From Gallibacter sp963558965 (lineage in GTDB: Bacteria > Bacillota > Clostridia > Peptostreptococcales > Anaerovoracaceae): DNA of 64,000 nt. How positions within the stretch are numbered: position 1 is the first letter of the stretch; every line of letters begins with the position of its first letter. Positions 59,801 through 64,000 of this stretch are shown in pieces. Below the pieces are notes generated by a model. The model made no database searches. It was not told the DNA's origin and saw only the letters and a list, made by a program, of their open reading frames with translations. The stretch spans positions 7,095 through 71,094 of the forward strand of contig CAUWIT010000011.1 in NCBI GenBank assembly GCA_963558965.1, written 5' to 3'. Made by a program: the position numbers and the translations under genes.

Positions 59801-61181
59801 AGAAGGCAAAGACTACGAAATCTCAAACGATACTGCTGTAGAAGCAGGCGACTATGAGCTAGTAGTTTTAGGTCGTGGCAACTACGATGGAGACAAAATC
59901 GTTAAGTTTACAGTAGCAAAAGGCACTATTGCAAATGGCGATGCAGAGCTAATTGGCAGCCTAACTTACGATGGAACATCACAGGTGCAGCCAGTTAAAG
60001 TTACAGTAGGAGATGCAGTACTACTAGAAGGCTTAGACTACGAAGTAACAGGCAACACAGCAACAAAAGCTGGCACATACCAACTAACAGTAAAAGGTAT
60101 CGGCAGCTTCGAAGGTACAGCAACAGCTAAATTTACAGTAGCAGCAGCTGATATGTCAAAAGCAACTGTTGGAATGGCTAACAAGCTAACAGCAAACAAA
60201 AAAGAACAGGTACAAAAAGTTTCAGTAAAACTAGGCAACTTAAACTTAGTAGAAGGCACAGACTTTACAGTATCAGGAAACAAAGCAGTTAAACCAGGCA
60301 AATACACACTAACAGTAACAGGTATGGGCAACTACACAGGGAAAGTAGATGCACAGTACACAGTAGAAATCGGACCTTTAGATATACCTGTAATAAAAGG
60401 TTCACTAAAGAGCAATAAGCCAAAGATTTCATGGAGCAAAGTTGAATACGCTGAAAAATACACAGTTTACCGTTCAACATCAAAATCAGGCAAATACAGC
60501 AAAGTTGGAACAACAACAGGAACTTATTACGTAGATAAGTCAGCATACCCATGCAAAGCTTACTACTACAAAGTTTACGCTTACGACAAAAACAACAAAG
60601 CTAGCAAAGCAAGCAAAGTTGTTAAGATCACAAGCGGCAAAGAAATCATGAGCGTAAAACCATCAAACCGTAGCGTAGATGGCAAACCTATGATAGTTTG
60701 GAAAAAAGTTCCAACAGCAAGTAAATACGTGATTTACAGAGCAACATCAAAATCAGGTAAATACTCAAAAGTTTACACTGCAAAAGGCAGCGGCACAGCA
60801 TATATCAACACAGCTGCTAAAAACGGTAAGACATATTACTACAAAGTAAGAGCTTACGACAAATCAAAGAGATACATCGGCTACAGCTCAGTGATTAAAA
60901 ACAAGACTAAAGCAATTTACACAAAAGTTAAAATCGCAAAGAGCAGCACTAAAAAACCAAGAATAACTTGGTCAGCAGTAAACAAAGCATACAAGTACGA
61001 AATCTACAGAGCAACATCAAAATCTGGTAAGTACACAAAGATGCACACAACAAAAAACAAGAGCTATACAGACACAAAAGCTAAAAAAGGCAAAACTTAC
61101 TACTATAAAGTAAGAGCCGTAGCTAAAAAAGGATACAAGAGCTCCTTTAGCAAAGCAGTAAAAATCAAATGCGTTAAATAG
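56823..61181 (+). CDS. Large secreted beta-helix/Ig/FN3 repeat protein
   Basis: This 1452-residue protein is probably exported and surface-associated. A signal peptide covers about residues 1-30 and ends near AYA. Three pectate-lyase-like beta-helix modules follow (starting near 62, 417 and 580), each opening with an AL...ITL...LNGH pattern and containing ISGGTF-type rungs. Residues about 878-960 form an Ig-like domain. Three related repeats of about 75 residues follow (960-1184, sharing LVEGxDYEV and G-x-Y-x-L-x-V), and then three lysine-rich FN3-like repeats (1184-1452, sharing YRATSKSGKY and YYYKVRAY). No LPXTG, S-layer or choline-binding anchor is seen. A role in adhesion is plausible but not shown. 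Confidence 0.85.
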   Translation: MRKITSFVLAIAMIFSTLLPVGNIDAYAKTETNQTTKQATVNDTTQPVAKKAVTAHDYKNTITEDFDTVAEALEKTKITKETIYITLNTDITEDIVIPASKIVKIELNGHNITNVKSHTILNNGYLTVVGSGIVDNKTHGRGAVYNNINATANLEGGTYTRSAEASSSENNGNGNSWYVLKNFGTMNIRNSGVTVKFSDANPGYFSSLIGNGWQNFASAEAGKNGEPKPSEGKNKAVLKISAGEFIGGQITVKNDDYGQLTISGGTFEQPSADRYVVANNHVATISGGTFKATGANGSAVNSRHFDGDANTGKLTVTGGTFEATDSVFVVENGTETIVTDGHFKTSSDKAYIFKTKGTIKGGVKNGTFEGVTADRVSNSNDVFEDGFIPTTDGKGNVIIELKDELKEATVTDANGNTKKYRHFKDAMNAVTENGSTITLYKDITLDSTAKVSSKAYNITLNLNGHNIDGSKVSENSADGVVCLFAKYGWKPAEGEKAYMEVVNTIPTEGGEIKGYKPVVATNGDGRYELEFRVGEGVKLTTLNEDTNKVILKNTFMYYNENTKNLFKEGGFKCIDTESKERVYGTYAGALKASKDKEITLLNNITSTSKIYSGSESGTLNLDGHTYTYKGKASNGNYVIDVNYPNVTLEIKNGKIIGTEKDCNGAMLVGAPNSSQMNNRGLVLDGVELTVPGSEYGIVTNGTETGNKIVLKNSTINIENGYGIYFPSAGSVTIDNSVINAKYVGVQMCAGDLTITGEKTAITTNADPEEKLDGDGVIADGAAISIINRKGYKGIGTVTVENGTFKAKSGVDAMKAYSFSNENKEEEWTNASEKVAISGGAFSTAKEQNIDDVNDLCEKGTTAVLDEKTGLIKVVKDDKAPVFSIKNNGTYYGGSLEFTVNDESGVASVVSGDEALKADEKGNYKVSLGQGETSKQFTIKATDKAKNETEVTVTLKKETGKIEKAEVKLVNKLVANKTEQTQKIEVTLDGVTLVEGKDYEISNDTAVEAGDYELVVLGRGNYDGDKIVKFTVAKGTIANGDAELIGSLTYDGTSQVQPVKVTVGDAVLLEGLDYEVTGNTATKAGTYQLTVKGIGSFEGTATAKFTVAAADMSKATVGMANKLTANKKEQVQKVSVKLGNLNLVEGTDFTVSGNKAVKPGKYTLTVTGMGNYTGKVDAQYTVEIGPLDIPVIKGSLKSNKPKISWSKVEYAEKYTVYRSTSKSGKYSKVGTTTGTYYVDKSAYPCKAYYYKVYAYDKNNKASKASKVVKITSGKEIMSVKPSNRSVDGKPMIVWKKVPTASKYVIYRATSKSGKYSKVYTAKGSGTAYINTAAKNGKTYYYKVRAYDKSKRYIGYSSVIKNKTKAIYTKVKIAKSSTKKPRITWSAVNKAYKYEIYRATSKSGKYTKMHTTKNKSYTDTKAKKGKTYYYKVRAVAKKGYKSSFSKAVKIKCVK

Positions 61182-61198
61182 CATATAGCTTAGCAATC

Positions 61199-61250
61199 AA
61201 GGCAAGTTCTAGGAATGACATTATCTGTTCCTCAGGGCTCGCCTTTTTTT
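61199..61250 (+). terminator. Terminator of the large secreted protein gene
   Basis: AAGGC (61199-61203) pairs with GCCTT (61241-61245), with an inner AGGAA/TTCCT stem (61210-61214, 61228-61232), followed by seven T. Confidence 0.7.
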
Positions 61251-61311
61251 GTTACGTTGTAGGCATCGCTATATTTACATCAGCTATACTATTCATTAGA
61301 TTAGTATATGG

Positions 61312-61371
61312 TTGAATTTTTTCTGTTTTGTTGTATACTAGTAATAAGGTGTCTATACACTTATGTATAGA
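61312..61371 (+). promoter_or_regulatory. pncB promoter and leader dyad
   Basis: TTGAAT (61312-61317) and TATACT (61334-61339) are 16 nt apart. Just after the expected start point, TCTATAC (61352-61358) and GTATAGA (61365-61371) form an inverted repeat that may be an operator. Its position fits a nicotinate-responsive repressor (NiaR type), but the sequence was not matched to a known motif. Confidence 0.45.
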
Positions 61372-61403
61372 TGTTATTTTTGCAATAGTAAATGGAGTAA
61401 ACA

Positions 61404-62834
61404 ATGAACGAAAAATTAAACTTAACCATGCTAACAGATTTTTATGAAATCACAATGGCAAATGGATATTTCAAAGCAGGCATGGCTGAAGATATTGCTT
61501 ATTTTGATATGTTTTTCAGAAAAATACCTGAAAACGGCGGATTTGCAATACTTGCAGGTATCAACGAAATGATTGATTACCTAGACAATCTAGAATTTAC
61601 AGAGGAAGATATTGAATATCTAAGAAGCAAAAATATGTTTGACGAAGAGTTTTTACAGTATCTTCTTAACTTTGAATTTAAGTGCGACGTATGGGCAGTA
61701 CCCGAAGGAACAGCAGTATTCCCTGGAGAACCTCTAGTAACAGTTAGAGGACCAGTAGTGCAAGCACAGTTCGTAGAAACAATGATACTACTTCTAATCA
61801 ACCATCAGTCACTAATTGCCACAAAGGCAAACAGAATAGTAAGAGCTGCAAAAGGAAGAGCAGTAATGGAATTTGGAAGCAGAAGAGCTCAAGGTGCTTC
61901 AGCTGCAATATACGGCGCAAGAGCTGCATATATTGGAGGCTGCGCAGGTACAGCTTGTACAATAGCAGATAGAGACATGGGCATAACAGCACTTGGAACA
62001 ATGGCACACAGCTGGGTGCAGATGTTCCCAAATGAATACGAAGCATTTAAAAAATATGCGGAAATCTACCCAGACGACAGCGCATTTTTAGTAGATACAT
62101 ACAACGTGCTAAAATCAGGAGTTCCAGCAGCAATCAAAGTATTCAAAGAAATGAAACCTAAAAAAATGGGTATCCGTATCGACAGCGGAGACATTTCATA
62201 CCTAACAAAAAAAGCTAGAAAAATGCTAGACGATGCAGGACTACAGGATTGTAAAATCGTAGTATCAAACTCACTAGACGAATATCTAATCCAAGATGTC
62301 CTAGCAGAAGGGGCTTGCATCGATTCATTTGGTGTTGGCGAAAGACTTATCACAGCCAAAGAACAACCTGTATTTGGCGGCGTATACAAACTAGTAGCCC
62401 TAGAAAAAGACGGCGAAATGATACCAAAGATCAAAGTATCAGAAAACGTTGAAAAAATAACAAATCCAGGATTTAAAACGCTTTATAGACTTTACGACAA
62501 AGACACACATAGAGCAATGGCAGATGTTATTACTCTAGATGATGAAACTATACCAGAAGGAAACGAATACGAAATTTTCGATCCACAAAATGTATGGAAA
62601 CGTAAAAAAGTAAGTAACTTTATTGCTAAAAACTTAAGAGTACAGCTATTTGAAAAAGGTAAACTAGTTTATAAAAAACCTAGCATCGAGGAAATCAAAG
62701 CTTACTGCGCAGAGCAAGTTGAAGCTCTTTGGGACGAGATGCTTAGATTTGAAAATCCACAAACATACTACGTAGACCTAAGTCATGATTTGTGGGAACT
62801 AAAAAAAGAACTAATCGAAAACACAACAAAATAG
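61404..62834 (+). CDS. pncB: Nicotinate phosphoribosyltransferase
   Basis: PncB makes nicotinate mononucleotide from nicotinate and PRPP, salvaging NAD. The 476-residue protein begins LTMLTDFYEITMANGYFKAG and has the key FGSRRAQGASAAIYGARAAYIGG segment near 152, HSWVQMFPNEYEAF near 197 and RIDSGDISYLTKKARKML near 252, with the active-site His in the THRAMADV region not needed for assignment. Nicotinate mononucleotide is also the CobT substrate. It starts after an AAATGGAG site and is transcribed alone. Confidence 0.96.
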   Translation: MNEKLNLTMLTDFYEITMANGYFKAGMAEDIAYFDMFFRKIPENGGFAILAGINEMIDYLDNLEFTEEDIEYLRSKNMFDEEFLQYLLNFEFKCDVWAVPEGTAVFPGEPLVTVRGPVVQAQFVETMILLLINHQSLIATKANRIVRAAKGRAVMEFGSRRAQGASAAIYGARAAYIGGCAGTACTIADRDMGITALGTMAHSWVQMFPNEYEAFKKYAEIYPDDSAFLVDTYNVLKSGVPAAIKVFKEMKPKKMGIRIDSGDISYLTKKARKMLDDAGLQDCKIVVSNSLDEYLIQDVLAEGACIDSFGVGERLITAKEQPVFGGVYKLVALEKDGEMIPKIKVSENVEKITNPGFKTLYRLYDKDTHRAMADVITLDDETIPEGNEYEIFDPQNVWKRKKVSNFIAKNLRVQLFEKGKLVYKKPSIEEIKAYCAEQVEALWDEMLRFENPQTYYVDLSHDLWELKKELIENTTK

Positions 62835-62847
62835 CAAATTCAAAAAT

Positions 62848-62882
62848 AACTGCTTCACCAAATTGAAGCAGTTGTTTTTTTT
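62848..62882 (+). terminator. pncB terminator
   Basis: AACTGCTTCA (62848-62857) pairs perfectly with TGAAGCAGTT (62864-62873), followed by a T run. Confidence 0.92.
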
Positions 62883-62978
62883 ATACCTCCATAAAAAATT
62901 GCTATTAGTCATACATAACACACTGTGATATAATATGAACATAAAAAATTAGTTATAATATATTTTTGGAGGTGCGTT

Positions 62979-63860
62979 ATGAGTTGCACAATTAAACCTG
63001 ATGAAATTAAGAGAGTCAAAGGCTTAGGCTTTTTACACAACAAAGGAACAAACGAATTTAACGGTAGAGTTATAACAGGAAACGGCAAAATCACAGCAGA
63101 CCAGCTAAGCAAAATTGCCGAAGCTGCAAATAAACACGGTGATGGCACAGTATGTTTCACAACAAGACTTACAGTGGAATGCCCTGGTATCGACTTCGAA
63201 AACATCGAAGCATTTAGAGAAGACATCGCTGCAGCAGGTCTTATGACAGGAGGCACTGGTGACAAAGTTAGACCAGTAGTTTCATGCAAAGGAACAACAT
63301 GCCAGTATGGCCGCATAGACACATTTGGACTATCAGAAAAAATCCACGAAAGATTTTTCCTAGGCTACAATGACGTAAAACTACCACACAAATTTAAAAT
63401 CGCAGTAGGCGGATGCCCAAATAACTGCGTAAAACCAGACCTAAACGACCTTGGCATCGTAGGACAATACGCTCCAACATATAGCCCAGAAAAATGCAAA
63501 GGCTGCAACGTTTGCCAAATCGAAAACGCTTGCCCTATGGGAGCAGCAACACTTAAGAATGGCAGTATAGATTATAAAGAAGACCTTTGCAATAACTGCG
63601 GTAGATGCGTTTCAAAGTGTCCGTTTGGATGTGTATCCGAAGGACAGTACGGATACAAAGTCTATATCGGAGGCAGATGGGGCAAAAAAACTGCATACGG
63701 TAAAATGATAAATCACTTCTTCAAATCAGAAGATGAAATCCTAGATTTTATCGAAAAAGTAATAGAATTTTATAAAGCAAATGGCAAGATAAAAGAAAGA
63801 TTTGCCGAAACAATCGAAAGACTAGGCTTTGAAAATGTAGAAAAAGAATTGCTAAAATAA
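62979..63860 (+). CDS. Small siroheme sulfite/nitrite reductase-like protein with ferredoxin domain
   Basis: This 293-residue protein has a nitrite/sulfite reductase half (about 1-155), with siroheme-[4Fe-4S] ligands in CKGTTCQYG near 104 and GGCPNNC near 148. An inserted ferredoxin region (about 160-225) has CKGCNVCQIENACP and CNNCGRCVSKCP. A final reductase segment (VYIGGRWGKKT) closes the fold. The layout resembles AsrC and the small stand-alone siroheme reductases of anaerobes. It could reduce sulfite or another small oxidised sulfur/nitrogen compound. No asrAB genes are adjacent. GGAGG precedes the ATG. Confidence 0.88.
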   Translation: MSCTIKPDEIKRVKGLGFLHNKGTNEFNGRVITGNGKITADQLSKIAEAANKHGDGTVCFTTRLTVECPGIDFENIEAFREDIAAAGLMTGGTGDKVRPVVSCKGTTCQYGRIDTFGLSEKIHERFFLGYNDVKLPHKFKIAVGGCPNNCVKPDLNDLGIVGQYAPTYSPEKCKGCNVCQIENACPMGAATLKNGSIDYKEDLCNNCGRCVSKCPFGCVSEGQYGYKVYIGGRWGKKTAYGKMINHFFKSEDEILDFIEKVIEFYKANGKIKERFAETIERLGFENVEKELLK

Positions 63861-63877
63861 GCTAATTAAAGTTAATA

Positions 63878-63930
63878 AAAAATCGCATAGATTACTCTAA
63901 ACTTGAGTAAAATATGCGATTTTTGTTTTT
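63878..63930. terminator. Bidirectional terminator
   Basis: AAAAATCGCATA (63878-63889) pairs perfectly with TATGCGATTTTT (63913-63924), with an inner TTACTC/GAGTAA stem. T runs lie on both strands. Confidence 0.92.
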
Positions 63931-63938
63931 TTATTAAA

Positions 63939-64000
63939 TTATAGTTCTTCGATTTCTGATACTGAAAGAGCAGTTACTTCGGCTATTTGTGCTACTACCA
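63939..64000 (-). CDS. C-terminal fragment of an unidentified protein
   Basis: A minus-strand frame enters from beyond the window and stops at 63939-63941. The visible 20 codons end with QIAEVTALSVSEIEEL. This is too short to identify. It is supported as coding mainly by its position next to a bidirectional terminator and a clean stop 14 nt beyond the T run. Confidence 0.5.
   Translation of the reverse strand, partial: VVAQIAEVTALSVSEIEEL

Noticed and set aside
60376..61181. Regularly spaced repeats at the end of the large secreted gene as a CRISPR-like array
   Set aside because: The repeats are about 270 nt apart, in frame, and encode FN3-like protein domains; there are no short identical repeats with unique spacers.
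61100..61181. Sortase (LPXTG) anchor at the end of the large secreted protein
   Set aside because: The C-terminus is a lysine-rich FN3-like repeat with no LPXTG motif and no hydrophobic tail.

Overview
The window is an AT-rich chromosome segment from an anaerobic, low-GC Gram-positive bacterium of class Clostridia. The evidence is a complete six-subunit Rnf ferredoxin:NAD+ oxidoreductase, a minimal two-gene SufBC iron-sulfur system, a thiolase (ThlA), a rubredoxin-like protein, small clostridial ferredoxins, a MetH without reactivation domain, corrinoid nucleotide-loop genes, AGGAGG-type ribosome binding sites and AGA-rich codon usage. The genus cannot be fixed from sequence alone; a Peptostreptococcales/Eubacteriales-type anaerobe is my best guess. 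No rRNA, tRNA, insertion sequence, prophage or CRISPR array was seen.

Layout. 0-5.5 kb: the tail of a GHKL histidine kinase with a 40-residue membrane peptide; a minus-strand TSCPD/CDF transporter/glyA operon; then SGNH hydrolase, DUF3048 lipoprotein and the S4 protein YlmH. 5.5-8.7 kb: a class B penicillin-binding protein and a RodA/FtsW polymerase fused to an FHA domain. 8.8-14.3 kb: a flavoprotein overlapping metH tail to tail, then apbE, facing a NusG-domain-II protein and a Gx transporter. 14.4-16.1 kb: sufB-sufC from a consensus promoter. 16.2-21.2 kb: rnfCDGEAB. 21.3-24.6 kb: class II aldolase, SDR reductase, MATE exporter. 24.6-27.1 kb: a LysR regulator divergent from a PLP decarboxylase. 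27.2-33.7 kb: rubredoxin and the F1Fo ATP synthase operon. 33.8-38.2 kb: patatin lipase divergent from sirtuin, then surE, an isochorismatase-like hydrolase and a DUF2156 protein. 38.6-42.7 kb: thlA, HD hydrolase, AEC and EamA transporters. 42.9-46.5 kb: a cobalamin nucleotide-loop operon (cobT, cobU, cobS, a CobU-like protein, a phosphatase). 46.5-47.1 kb: a gene-free island with stacked terminators and a candidate small RNA. 47.2-54.3 kb: a UvrD-type helicase, birA, and a MarR-controlled heterodimeric ABC exporter. 54.5-56.7 kb: a CmpB-type membrane protein, pepT and a ferredoxin. 56.8-61.2 kb: a 1452-residue secreted beta-helix/FN3 protein. 61.4-64 kb: nicotinate phosphoribosyltransferase, a small siroheme/ferredoxin reductase and a truncated gene.

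How it works together. Rnf oxidises reduced ferredoxin with NAD+ and builds an ion gradient. ApbE attaches the covalent FMN groups on RnfD and RnfG, and SufBC can supply the many Fe-S clusters. The ATP synthase spends the gradient; its c subunit lacks the usual Na+ ligands, so H+ coupling is predicted. MetH needs the cobalamin whose lower-loop assembly is encoded at 43-46 kb, and GlyA supplies its one-carbon units. ThlA is a redox-linked carbon-flow enzyme with a plausible Rex site upstream.

No entirely new system stands out. The observations most worth checking are the non-coding island with three C-rich hairpin loops (46.5-47.1 kb), paired MarR operators, the Rex-like site before thlA, the FHA-RodA fusion, a degenerate CobU paralogue and cysteine-rich tails on SufC and RnfE.
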